NCBI GenBank assembly: GCA_964020975.1
Contig: OZ026619.1
Span: 83,529,245 to 83,593,244 of the forward strand
Source: Hermodice carunculata
Lineage: Eukaryota; Annelida; Polychaeta; Eunicida; Amphinomidae
Direction: 5' to 3'
Length of the DNA: 64,000 nucleotides
Below the pieces are notes generated by a model. That model saw only the letters and a program-made list of their open reading frames with translations. It made no database searches and was not told where the DNA came from. The translations under genes and the position numbers were made by a program. Below, in pieces: positions 38,549 to 50,559 of the stretch; the stretch's first letter is position 1; the number at the start of each line of letters is the position of its first letter.

Positions 38549-38915
38549 CAGTAGTCCCTCCTTTTAAAGACCACTCCTTTGGGAGACCGCCTCCTTTGAG
38601 AGACCACAGTTGTCAGGTCTTTCTGACAGTGTAGTACTTTTCATGTTATTTATGCCTCCCTTGAGAGACAACCTGCTTTACGTGACTGCCTTTGGGGTGG
38701 CACAAGGGGCTCTCTCTCAAAGGAGGGAGTACAGTGGTACCTGTTTTGAGAGACCGCTACTACGGTGGGTCAAAATGCGGTCTCTCAAAACAGGCGGTCT
38801 TTCATTAGAGGTACAACAACATTGAAAAGATAGTGCAGTGTTCTGAGAGAGTGGTCTTAAAAAGATATGTCGTCTCTCATTACAGGGGTCTCTCAAGAGA
38901 GGTACCACTGTACTG
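38549..38915. mobile_element. CAGTAGTCCCTCC MITE, copy 2, carrying a nested MITE
   Basis: The left end CAGTAGTCCCTCC follows TA at 38547-38548. The body matches 24514-24692 up to GGAGGGAG, then the element at 38732-38910 intervenes, then CTG and TA (38913-38917) complete the right end. Without the insertion it is about 186 bp. Confidence 0.8.
38732..38910. mobile_element. CAGTGGTACCTG MITE nested in another MITE
   Basis: 179 bp with ends CAGTGGTACCTGTTTTGAGA and GAGAGGTACCACTG, flanked by TA at 38730-38731 and 38911-38912, both belonging to the host MITE terminus. Internal AGAGACCG/GGTCTCTC repeats. Related to 54080-54256, 47450-47561 and 9777-9895. Confidence 0.85.
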
Positions 38916-39165
38916 TATTATTGGTTGTACAAGTAGCTGCTGACACTAGCCACATATATATCCTTTCCACAATGATCATGGCAGTGAATACACATGATGT
39001 ACATTTGTATATCATAGTTTACAAGTAAAGTGTGACAAGTTTCTGTTGGTGGTAATATGGACATAAAGACAGAGACCACACAACCCCAGCAACCCCCACC
39101 TCTGAAAAAAAAAAACCTAAGTCCAAACTTGAAAAAAATTTGAGCAGCGTTCCCCCTTAGACATA

Positions 39166-41009
39166 CAGTGAAACCTGTCAAGGCCGAACACCCCAGGGAC
39201 TGAGCTAAAGTGTTCGGCTTAGAGAGGTGTTCGGCTATTAGAGGGTTGGGGGTGGGGGATGGGGGGGGGGGATGGATCATGGGGTACAAGTAAGTAAGTG
39301 ACCATGTGTTTCATCCATTATAGTGCATCATAGTGCATTACTATGTACATGTACATGTAATGGTATCTTAACCATATCAAAAAATTATAAATGAAATCCA
39401 GGGTTTGGAATCAAAACTTTATTAAAATTCAATAATTTATGTGGGAAAAGTGAAGAATGTATACATTTTTCTCTTATACATGAACATCTTCGTGAAACTT
39501 CAGTGTTAATAGGTGTAAATTACTAATATTGCTGAAAGTCATACGCTACTTTCACACTATGGGGAAAAGAAAATAATGTGTAATTCCATACCATTTGCCA
39601 TATATGTCTGTGTGAAATCACAATGCACAATGTTAATTAGTATATTGCAGATGTAAATGTATCACTGCCAGTCATGTACTGATAGTGAAGAATGTCTTTC
39701 TTATCACCTGTAGTTGTATTCTAAGAGGTGTTACATTTTTGCCTTACGCCTTTGAAATATAGTCAATAATATTTGATTGCTTGGAACATGTTTTTCCTGA
39801 TAATGTACTTGTTCATCTTAGACTCAAGTTGAAGACAAGTTTCATACATTTCATTTTCACTGTATGTCTGGTTTACATAGTGCAGGAAATATTTCAGTCC
39901 CGCAATTGCTGATGCAAGGGTGGTTTATTGTTGACTTGAACAAGCTAGGTCAGAGTCATCATCTTGATCTGTGCTCATTTCATCCTCAGCAGAAGCCAAC
40001 AATCTGCGCTCCCAGTCATCACCCTTTAAGTCCCGCACAATAATTCTATTCTCAATTGCAATTGATTGTTCAATGTCGATAACATTTCCGTTTAGTACCT
40101 GTGCTGCCTGAATCAAACTTTCAAGTTTACTATCCGCTTTGCACGCAGGATCACAGTTCTCTTCTGAAAATCCTTGAAAAAACAAAAATCCAGCTTTTGC
40201 AAAACATGTAACTTCTTTTTAGTGGCCATTTTTTCATAATCACATTCACTTATAAGCAGCCCAAAAAAGCAGCCTGTCTGTACAGATACTAATCTTGAAT
40301 GAATGTGTAAGTGCCCAGTGAGCACCAGCTTTCCATGCTCCTGTATGAGCATTAATTAATCCTTTGACACCAAGACCTACATTTATGTCCCAAAATTATA
40401 GAGTTGATGTACACTTTGTGCTGGGCCTAATCCTTTTACACCTGTACTGGTATGTCCATAAGCATTACTGCTGCTATTGTTTGTGACTTAAGAGTGTGCT
40501 TTGTCAATGATAAAGTCGATATAATGGGAAAACAATGCAAGTGTCGGTCCTTTCAATTTAAGCCATAGATGAGCAAGATGCCCAGCTGAGTTGTTTATGT
40601 TATCAAAGCACATGATCAGACCAACTTCTCTTGATGTGAAAAGAGAAAGTCTGGTCTCCCTCAGCATACACTGTTGGCATAACTGGGCTACATTTTGTGT
40701 ATTCTACTGTTCAGGAAGATGTTACAGGCAATTTCCAGGATTACTGAAGAGTTAAAGTGTTACAGAGCAATCAATTCCCAGAATATTGACTCCCTTTTGG
40801 ACAAGTGTCCAGCTTTGACAGGTCAATTTGGTAAATTGGGACCAAAATTTAGTGTTCGGCGTTCAGGGATGAGAGGTGTTCGGGGTTTGCAGGTTTGAAC
40901 ACTGAGCTCTCCCATTAAATAACACTGAAAATAGTTGGGACTGAAAAAAAGCGTTGGGGTTAGAGAGGTGTTCGGCTATGACAGGTGTTCGGCTTGGCAG
41001 GTTTCACTG
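39166..41009. mobile_element. Pogo/Tigger-like DNA transposon, internally reduced
   Basis: The ends are CAGTGAAACCTGTCAAGG on the left and GGCAGGTTTCACTG on the right, each followed by the TA expected from Tc1/mariner-pogo target duplication. Subterminal repeats of GTGTTCGGCTTAGAGAGG type occur near both ends (39205-39245 and 40855-41000). The 1,844-bp body keeps only the C-terminal part of a transposase on the minus strand; no DDE core or DNA-binding domain is seen. A G-rich run (about 39241-39270) lies in the left subterminal part. The same end type occurs on many short elements in this window, so this may be the family that mobilised them (inference). Confidence 0.7.
39925..40206 (-). pseudogene. 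C-terminal remnant of pogo/Tigger-type transposase
   Basis: The reading frame starts CFAKAGF and continues about 86 residues through KADSKLESLIQAAQVLNG, KGDDWERRLL and an acidic tail (DEMSTDQDDDSDL) to a stop. A C-F-x-x-A-G-F segment followed by an acidic C-terminus is characteristic of pogo/Tigger and CENP-B-like transposases, where it follows the DDE domain. The frame is closed just upstream of CFAKAGF and the catalytic part is missing, so the protein is not functional. An unrelated open stretch on the same strand at about 40490-40670 has no recognisable transposase motif. Confidence 0.6.
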
Positions 41010-41959
41010 TACTACTTTTTCAGATTTTACCACCCTTCCCCCTACACCACAGTCCACCAACCGGCAGGACTGTTCCCAAACTAAATTAAACAACACATCA
41101 TCACAGAGTTTCTCAATATCATTAGCAGTTCCATGCTGAATGATGATGCAAGAAACAAAATTCATTTTGCCACTACCTGGGAACACTTTCAGTTGCGACA
41201 GGTATCTCCAATGGCAGATCACATGCAGATACACTCATCAGTCAACCACACCTATTATGGGCAAATGTAATGAGAAATCCTACATGCAAAACTTACCTTT
41301 TACAAGTCCCACCAGATATCATTCAACAATTGCACAATATCAACAAGTCTGCTGTACCTTTCAATTTTGCTTTCGATCTGGGTCAAGCATTTTTAAACTA
41401 GTTTGCCAAAATAACATTGTGACTCACTGTCTGGGTTCCAGTGTTGGTGTATTCATTGTAACATTTTTTTGTGAAATTTTTGTAAGTTTTCTCTGTCTTA
41501 GGTCAAAGTTAGGGGTTACTCAACCTGACAGTTACTATGTCCACGGAAGTGTCATATTATCGTCCACAATCGTGACTGCTTGAAGATCATTTTCCCAACT
41601 TTCTGTTCATAAGTTCAACAAAATACACCAACAGCAAATATAGATAAGTGCACTTGATGCATATTACTAATAACTTTACAGCCCATAGTATAAACATGCC
41701 TGGCGATCATTCAAAAGATCCACGAACAACACAAGTTGTTGTGGATGTGGCCCATGTGCTGAAATCAGGTTAGCTTTCTATAGACACAATCATGCCACAC
41801 AAAAATTTTTGCAATAAGCGAAGCCGTCCTTGCATCTACCATCCATTTTGCCAAAGTTGTTCACATCCAGTGTCTTAGTGCAGACGAAAAAGTACCAATA
41901 CAACCTTATCCATGAAGGCATAAATAAAAACAAAATGAAACATACTAATTTTTGTTAAT

Positions 41960-42640
41960 TAATCAAGTCATAAAAGAAAGTAATCAGCTGAATAAATTTA
42001 ATCCTGTGCACACCTCCTACCTAAGATCTGCCAACCCTAAAAATTTAAAAGAGCTCCCATTAATAGTTCCAAAGATATGGCCTGGACAAAAGTTTCTGAT
42101 CTGGAGGTTGCCTAATGAACTTTTGTTTATTAAGTAATAAATGTAAGCAATAATAAATGTAAGCAATTGGGCACACGAATCAATGCTTTTGCACACCCAC
42201 TATTTATGATCTACCAACCTTAAAAATTTCAAAGGGCTAGCATTTATAGTTTTAAATTAGAAGATATGGCCCAGACAAATTTTGTTTGAGGTGCTTAAGT
42301 ATCTTTGTCAATTAATTAATTAGTAAAAGAAAGTAATCATCCAAATAAATTTAATCCTATGCACACTTCCTGCCTAAGATCTACCAACCCTGAAAATTTC
42401 AAAGGGCCAGCAGTTTTAGTTCCAAAGATAAGGCCCGGACAAAATCTTTTCTGATTTGGAGGTTGCTTAATGAACTTTGGGTTAATTGATTAATTAATGT
42501 GAGCAATTAGACACACAAAACAGTGCCTATGCACACCTGCCACCCATGATTTACCGATAAATTTCAAAGGGGTAGCATTTATAATTTGGAAGATATGACA
42601 CGGACAAAATTTGTTTCAGACGGATGTCTCAATATAGAAC
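41960..42640. repeat. Tandem repeat with alternating A and B units
   Basis: Four units of about 175 bp. A units (about 41977 and 42333) share AATAAATTTAATCCT-TGCACAC and GGAGGTTGC-TAATGAACTT. B units (about 42160 and 42500) share AAGCAATT-G-CACAC and ATTTATGAT. All four carry ATCTACCAACC, AAATTTCAAAGGG-AGCA and AAGATATGGCC-GGACAAA. The AB period is about 356 bp. The end contains CACGGACAAAATTTG and CAGACGGATG, as in pearl-like tails. Confidence 0.7.
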
Positions 42641-42665
42641 ACACTGCTAGGAATGCTATATTATT

Positions 42666-43241
42666 AGGGCCTGTATTTTTCCGTTTCAAAATGAGTGTTT
42701 TTCCGTTTTGGGAAACTACAAATTCCGTTTCATTTCCGTTTCACTAATTCTAGGGCACGATTTTAGCACTGGTCAATAAAAAAGGAAAAACAGTTGATCT
42801 TATCGCCTCTGGAAAATGTTGATCCATCGACGAACGGCAAAGTGACTCCATATTGTTTACTATGTACGTTGACAGCCTCCACCTACAGATGGCGCTATTA
42901 TCATTGTACCTCTGTTGCGCGTTATATCTATATGCCATGCAAATGAATGGATATGGTAGCAATGGGTTCTATAGCGCGCAGGTGCCCGGCCTGTCGTTAA
43001 ATTTGCTCCACGTGGTATCGATAACGCCGCCGACTCGTCAAATTTGGATCCAAGTCCGTGTGTTTTGCTTTATGCGATGACATATGTGGTGATTTTGAAT
43101 TATTTGAGAGGCGAAATTCACAAATTCCGCTTAATTTCCGTGGCATTTGCCGATTTCCGTTCCAAATCATAAATTCCGTTTGAGATCATAGATTCCGTGA
43201 ATTCCGTCCGTTTTCCACGATCGCGGAAAAGTACTGGCCCT
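42666..43241. mobile_element. 576-bp hAT-like non-autonomous element
   Basis: The ends are AGGGCCTGTATTTTTCCG and, inverted, CGGAAAAGTACTGGCCCT. An 8-bp flank ATATTATT on the left matches ATATTATA on the right at 7 of 8 bases, as expected for hAT target duplication. Many TTCCGTTT/AATTCCGT words are subterminal. The core (42835-43080) is less AT-rich and contains GATGGCGC and CGCGC words, but no open frame with hAT features. Confidence 0.65.
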
Positions 43242-44754
43242 ATATTATAAGGTACACAATCCAATATTTCAATCGTTAAAAAGATGGAAATGAAAGCACG
43301 GATGGCTGGAATGACACACGGATGGTGCCCATTACCATAAACATATACCCCCCCCCCCCATGGGTAAGGTATAAGGAGGAAGACTTGAAGCAAAAGCAGT
43401 ATTTTGCCAGGTCACATAACCTGGCGAAATAAAAGTAGAGACTTGAGTCTGAAAGCACTTCAAAAGTACACTTTCCTATTGCTGTTCCTCGAAATAGTCA
43501 TGTGTGTCATTTGGCTTTTTTTGCAGTGCTCTCCACTGACAACAAATATGTCAGAAAAAAAATGTTTAAACTAAAATGTTCTTTATTACTATAAATGTTC
43601 ATTCCATCACTGATATATGTATCACTCCCATCATAGTGGATGCATGCTATTGCTAACTGCATAGTGACAGAGCAAGCTATTTTGGTGGGAAATTATTATG
43701 CACATTATATTGTTTTCATAGAACTTGTGCAGCAAGGTGATAAAAAGAGAAGTTTGATTCTGGTTGCCAGGTCAACTTAACAAGTTTAATAGTGAAAGGG
43801 CATGTTCTCTATTGAATGACCTCTGATCCCTGTTTGCCTGTGGCCAGTTGTGCTGAGATAACGACTTATTAAATTTCATTCAAAAAGTCAATATCTGTCA
43901 TTGTGCAGCCTTGAGATGTCATACAAAGCACCCTGGCTTAGTCAAGCAACATTGCCAGGTATAAGCATCTTAAATTTGAACATGGCCGAAAGACAAGAAA
44001 CACAGGACATGCTTATACAGCTAATAGATTGTCCTCAGGTTAATCATTTACAATGCATGGGCACTGTTCATGTAGAAACGGCTTCCTCATTACATGGGGG
44101 GAGGCTCAGGGTATTTGTCAGTGGTTTTTACACTGTCACACTCAAGCTGTCGAAAGCTTACAGCAGCAACACAACTTCAATTACCAGGTTATGCAGACAC
44201 CATGCAACTCATCTTGCAGATGAAATCAGAATATGTGAGTCGGATTCTATACCAACTAAACACACAGAGTATATCATTTAGACATATACTACATCAATAA
44301 AATGAGTAATATACTATGGTATATAAATACACAAACACACACAGATATCAGAGTGCAGTCTGACTCCTCCAAACATCTATCTGCCTACACCCTGTAAGAT
44401 AACAAACATGTTACTTCTTCATTTTCAATGTTGCACACGCACGTCTACTATATATACGAGGCCCGCTCTGGTTCAAGTGTCTGTGACTGTATAAATTTAG
44501 AGAACTCACGCATTTCATCAATTTCTATCCCAAATTGGCTACAAGAAACTTTGGCAATACAAATATATCTGATATACCAGTTGGTATCATAATGCCAATT
44601 TTCATGACTTTATCTACACCAACATCCAGCTCATGGGTATAACATATCGTGCTTCTATGATTAATGCCATGAACATGATGAGCACAATGTGAGGTCTGGA
44701 TTAATCAGTATTTCCCCGTCTCTGCTTGGGATGGCCAGCCTAAAATGTCTGATA

Positions 44755-44945
44755 CAGTGCTCCCTCTTTATAACACCCCCTCATTACAAGGCAGTTTCTG
44801 ATATACCACAGCATGTACCATGGTTACTATTGAAATAGTTTTCCCATTACTTCTATGTTAAAAGTCCCTCTGTTATAATGCGGTTTTGCTATAACATGGT
44901 CTGTTCTGGGGATCCCAACACCACCATTGTAAGGAAGGAGCACTG
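44755..44945. mobile_element. CAGTGCTCCCTC MITE
   Basis: 191 bp, TA-flanked, with ends CAGTGCTCCCTCTTTATAAC and AAGGAAGGAGCACTG. The interior has TTATAATGCGG and CCTCATTACAAGG words. Confidence 0.75.
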
Positions 44946-45119
44946 TATTTCCATCATGCAGGTGGCTTTCAGCACAAACAGCATTATCCCCATTGAGCAC
45001 CCGGGCATCAAGGGAATTTCCTAGCGTCAGACTGAAGTTCAGATGTATGCTTTGAATAATATAGAATCATTTAGGATAATTAATGGTAAAATTTTAAGGC
45101 ATTTACATTATTTCGGCAT

Positions 45120-45360
45120 TTTCTCAGTCACGAAAGTCCACAGAGTGCCTAGGGGACTGGGGCCCCAAAGACGGAAATGGACAATCCATGATAGGGTGTG
45201 AATCTGGAATATGAGGTTGGCACGGGTTGGGGGATTTTGGAGTTTTTGCGAGGCTTTGCCAAGGAAAAAGTTTAAAAAATCCCTCGATGAGTGCTAACCC
45301 CTTATCCCAGATTCATGGACTGTCATTGATTCTTTTTCTCATATATACCTTCTGGGGTGT
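45120..45360. repeat. Imperfect inverted repeat around 45250
   Basis: AATGGACAATCCATGATAGG and GTGAATCTGG on the left pair with CCAGATTCATGGACTGTCAT on the right. The unit may be a MITE but its termini are unclear; a C run follows on the right. Confidence 0.35.
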
Positions 45361-45366
45361 TTTGCG

Positions 45367-45393
45367 CCCCCCCCCCCCCCCCCCCAAAAAAAA
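45367..45393. repeat. Poly(C) followed by poly(A)
   Basis: 19 C then 8 A. Confidence 0.97.
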
Positions 45394-47110
45394 TTGAATC
45401 GTGGAAGTTTTCCCCCCATGCCTACCATTTTAAGAAACCATACTATTTAAATGGCACTACATAGATAGCACTATGCACAAATAGTAAATCAGTCCTTTAG
45501 CTTCAAAAAACGAAAGTGGGGGGTGTCCTTATTTCATTTAAATTTAATTGAATATATCTGAGAATTTTTTTTCCACACATTATTTAAACAAAACTGTCTT
45601 GAGACACAGTAAAATTTTTATTCAGACAAATGTTCTCAAAATAGGAACAAATAGTTTGTTAACAAACCAGTCGTCACTCGGCTGTTTCTCCATTGAGCTC
45701 ATTTATTAAGCAGGGTTTCTGTGCAATTATCAGCTGTTCTCCGAAAACCTCATGTATCATCCATCACCATTTTTCTGTAAGTCCTTGATTTATGTACATT
45801 TTTTCAGGCACAGAAAAAATATTGCTAAGCAGAATTTACATTCTTCTGACAGACGCAAATGACCCTGTGGGATATAATAATTGTAAGAATAATAACAGCT
45901 TTTTCCCCTCTAAACCACACATCTAGTCATATGTGTATCATCGCCATGCCACTTTTTTGCAGTTAAAGGTAAACAGCATCACCTGCTGATCTGATCAAAA
46001 TTGATTAATTGTGTGACTAAAAGTGGCGCCTGCAACAATTAGATTGGGGCTTGGCTTTTTCGTTTTGTCACAGGTAATAGGATGTATTCATGTCTAAATG
46101 CTGTCCTACTCTAACACCTATTGAGCAAAAGAGGGAGCCACCTGCATCAGGGCAGGTCCATGTATTTAGCATGGTCAAAAGTACTTTCTCAACAAAATGA
46201 ACAACACAAACACACAATAATCTTAAGAAAATGTAGCAACATATATTTGAAACATAAAGGATGCCTAAAAAAATTATAAATGAGCTCTCTTTTGGTTGAA
46301 ATGGTGTTACTTATGGATGTTTATGTAGTACATAATACAAAGCTGCCCTGATCATGGTGGAAGCATCAGTCTGTTGCCCCGGCAACACAGGAAGTGAGCA
46401 GGATCGCGGTTAAATACGAATGCTTCCTATTGTGAATTTTTTTGGTTCAAAATCTGACTTGAGAGACAAAAACGCTTAGCCCAAATACTAAGCAGGATAA
46501 ACTATCTGAGATCACCTTTCAGTACATGTGTGTGAGAAAATACAGTGCCATACTGACGTACAATAGGCAAACAGAAAACTACCTATGCGTCTTCATGATT
46601 CTTATATGCCATCCTATGAATGTTCGGAGCTTCACATTGAAGCTGCATGAAGCTCCAAACTAGAACAGTCATCACAGACAGACTGGATACTCCTTTCCCT
46701 GCTCAGCACATGTATGGGTCTTGTGACCTTGAAAATAACGTCAAGGTCACCAAAATGCAGTCAAGTCAAGAAATAGTGTCACTCCACAATTAAGGCAAAA
46801 ACGTGAGCTTAATGTGGTCAGTGAATCACGAGAGATTTTGTTCAAAATGATTCTGCTGCAAATGGACAGTCAAACAATTAAGTGGGAAACAGTACCTCTA
46901 CCCCCAAACTTCACTTGCTGAGGGGTATACAAAGAGGCCACACGGGCAGAGATTTTTTCTTTTTTTTTTCTTTTCTTTTTTTTTTTTAATCGTGGCACTC
47001 AATTGTCTCTGGTTTACTCCTCATTAAGTGATCCTTTGCAATCTGGCATCCAAAACTAACACGCTGGACATGCTGGAAATACATCACGACATTACAACTT
47101 CCAGGTAGTC

Positions 47111-47240
47111 ATATATATATATATAAACTTTATTTACCGAGGGTAACCCAGTTAGTGTCAGGGACACTAATCTCCCCTGGGCCCCTCCAATGGATACAGG
47201 TTATGGTGGCAAGAAATACATGTATATAAATGAATTATAG
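47111..47240 (-). mobile_element. 3' tail of a CR1/L2-type LINE (fragment)
   Basis: On the minus strand it reads GGGGAGATTAGTGTCCCTGA, CACTAACTGGGTTACCCT and CGGTAAATAAAGTTTATATA, ending in an AT microsatellite. Non-LTR elements of the CR1/L2 group often end in a GGTTAAATAAAG-like box followed by short repeats. No reverse transcriptase sequence is present. Confidence 0.4.
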
Positions 47241-47449
47241 TTATGGTACAGAAAATCTGTTATATCAGTTTGCACATCTGTTATTTCAGTGGGGTAAATA
47301 TAATTACCAGTTCTTCTAAAAATTACTTCAGGTGTGTGGGGTGGGGACATGATGCGGGTTAGCAGAGTGATAGCTCAACTCTCAAAGCAAGGCCTGCATT
47401 AGATTAGATTAGATAACAAAATTAAGTTGATTCATTCTATTTTCAAATA

Positions 47450-47561
47450 CAGTGGCACCTGCAGGTAAATTTACAAAGAAATTAACTTATGTCTGTGCCT
47501 AGTGATCACAAAAAGCAATGCGGCTGCGCACGGCAGTGGTTGCATACAGCAGGTACCACTG
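47450..47561. mobile_element. 112-bp CAGTGGCACCTG MITE
   Basis: TA-flanked; ends CAGTGGCACCTGC and GCAGGTACCACTG. The shortest complete member seen. The interior is unrelated to the other copies apart from the ends. Confidence 0.75.
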
Positions 47562-48837
47562 TAGTAATTTTGTTGTAAAATGCATGTATACAGCATGTAC
47601 AGTTAGTTGCCAATTAACTGTATGTATATAAGATTCTCTGTCAGATAAGGAAATAAAATGTAGCTTTGGTGTAGAACGGTAAATTTTAATAGACCTCCGA
47701 AGAGAAACACTTTGCCAAAGCTATTAATTGCCGAAGGCGATTACTTCAGCAAAACGTTTTCTCCGAGGATGTCTAATAAACTTGATCATTCTACACAGAA
47801 GCTATGTTCTCTTTTTCTTCCCATGTACCCCATAATTTGATGTGGAAACTCGCCAAAATACTAGAAAAGGCATAGGCCTAGCTTCACAACTGAACTTGGT
47901 CAAGTGCATGGCACACAAAGAAGCACACATGAATAGCTAATACAACTTTACAGTTATTTGGTCCTCAGCAACGAGATGAACAGGCTAGTAAATTTAATGT
48001 TGCAACTAGTGGTAGAAATATTCTAATAGTTTCCCACACATTCACATTAATCTTAAAGAAAACAGGGACATATAAGTACAGATTGTCATGTCATGATGCC
48101 TAACAAACGAAAGAAAAAAAACTAGTTCGCTGAGTATGGATCGAAGATGAGACATGTGACGCAGTAAAGCAGTACCTACACATGCCTAATAAAACAATTT
48201 ACTGGACCCAGACAAGGAAGGCTCGTAAAACATATGAGCAAAAGTAATTCTAGTTAAAGTGGGAATAATTGAAGCTACCAACAGGAATTACTTCTAAAAA
48301 GTATGCTAATGCTCCAATGAACATTAACTTTCAAAAACATTTTCAAAATCAGTGATTTAATATGCACATTTCATTCTCAATTCATTCATACAGGTGTCAT
48401 AAATATATTACAAATACAGTGTACATATGCATACATTATGTATGTGCTTTTGAATTGAGGTTTAAAGTGACCACAAACAACAAACCTTAAAAGATGAGAT
48501 TGGTCTAATTCAAATAGTTCAGTATAATCAAGTTTCTTAAAACCCACTGCAATTTTTTACTTACATGCATTATATCCAAATTAAATCCTAATATTGGTCA
48601 TCTGAAATATGTATTGCAATATTTTTCCCTGGGATTAAGTTTAGCATGGGCAAATCATCTTGAAAGGTCTCATCTACCATTATCATTTAACTTAGAAGTT
48701 TTCATTGCTGTTGAATTATTCAAAACTCACTCATATGTGCATGCATATAAATACATGAATACAATGCATCCACATGTACATGTGCACTTAAAACACATGG
48801 CTGGGAAACCTGCAATGCAATGACAAATATAAATATA

Positions 48838-48838
<1 letters not shown>

Positions 48839-48892
<54 letters not shown>
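48839..48892. repeat. (GT)n microsatellite
   Basis: About 26 GT units. Confidence 0.97.
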
Positions 48893-48896
<4 letters not shown>

Positions 48897-50123
48897 ATAA
48901 CTTTTCTCAATAAGATGTTCAAATTCAAAATCCTGCTGCCAATAGAATTTAGCACTCTGTCCCTTTTGCTGGCAGCCATTTTCAGGACAATGTTTATTAT
49001 AATTAGGGACCCTTCTTACATCTCTAATTGGTTTTTCAGGAGAAAAGTTGCTAGCAACTATTTTGAGGTTGATTTCTTATAGGTCAGTGATTGGATATTC
49101 AGGCAAAAAGCACATATTTGCCTGATATCAAGCCTCATTTGACCCTATTTTTCCTAGAATATCACACCCTTACCATGATATAGCGGTCTGCTCCGACCAA
49201 AGCAGTCCACTGTATTAGCACTTCTTTATTGCTTTTATAGAAGCAGTCAACACAACTTTTCTGAAAGTAGCCAGCTTACTTGTTAGCTGTATTCCCAGCT
49301 TTCTCAGAAGCTGTATACACTGCTTCTCTGAAAGCACACAAGTTACTTTAAAGCAGGACTGTTGCTTTTCTCAAAGCAGTCTGCTTACACTAAGTTGTAC
49401 TCACTGCTTTAACAGAAGCTGCATACACTGCTTCTCTCAAAGCAGAGAACTTATTTCAAGGGAAGAATACTGCTTCTGATGAAGCAGTGTGAACATAGAA
49501 AATATTTTGAGGCCACAATGCTGCTTTATTGCTGCTTCTGGAACTTCAATGATTTTGAAATAGTCCTGCATCACTGTATTACCGCTTCCTGGACTTCGTT
49601 ATGTTTTATTCATGCATGCATGCATGGATGCAGTCTAAACTAAGAAGGTATTCACATATGAACATATATCACTTTATGATGTTATAGCACTACATTAAAT
49701 AGATGTTTATTGATAAGGTTACATCCAACACTTATTAAACTATATGTATAGTCTTTGTTGGCAGTTTTACAAGCTTCCCAGAGGCAGTCAAGTCTTCTTA
49801 TCCAGTGTGGGTGGGGTGGGAGATATACATTGTAAATGAGATGAACATTACAGAAATAAACACAATCTTCCCAACCGAAAAAATATACCCCCCCCCCCAT
49901 CCATCCAGCAGTCTAGTGTGGCTGAAATCCCTGTTTTATACATGACAAAGGGTCTCTTTTCCCTTAAGTTGGATAGGATGGCCAAACAGCATCTGAAAGC
50001 ATTCAGAGCCAGGGTGTCAAGGAACACAGTAACAGCTATACCTATTGGTACCAGTTAGCTTTATGCAGGGCAAATGACTGTTGATACAGGCACATCTGGA
50101 GAAACTTGAGAGCCTGCTGGAAT

Positions 50124-50345
50124 GGGGGGGGGGGGGGGGGGGAACAAGACAAAGCCAGCCTGGAATAAGAGGGTGAAAAGTATTCCAACATGCATATCTA
50201 AATGATGATGAAGTTAAATTAAGCAATTAATTTTAGTAGTAATTGATTGCATTAATCTATGATATCAAACATTTGCTACCCAGTGTCACTAAAGCTTAAA
50301 TTAGCCATGGAGTAGTGTACGAAACAGTGGGGGGGGGGGGGGGGG
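50124..50345. repeat. Two poly(G) runs
   Basis: G runs at 50124-50142 and 50329-50345 inside the foldback-like element, both on the same strand as its coding chain. Confidence 0.95.
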
Positions 50346-50559
50346 AGCCACAAATGGTATCTCTGTTGGTTCATTTTGGCGGTCATTTCACAGTTATTTT
50401 AAGCCTGGCTCAGGACTATTTGTGGGTCAGCATCATTTTACTATCATTTTTGTCCATTGAGTTGCGGCTGTTTGCAAAAGTCAGCAGTATGCTAAGTCTG
50501 GTGGAGTGGCAGGACAATGGATGACCAGGTCGTGGTTTTACTACAAACCCCCACACCAG

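Noticed and set aside
43901-44281. 126-codon plus-strand frame
   Set aside because: No family features, no neighbouring exons and composition like the surrounding non-coding DNA.
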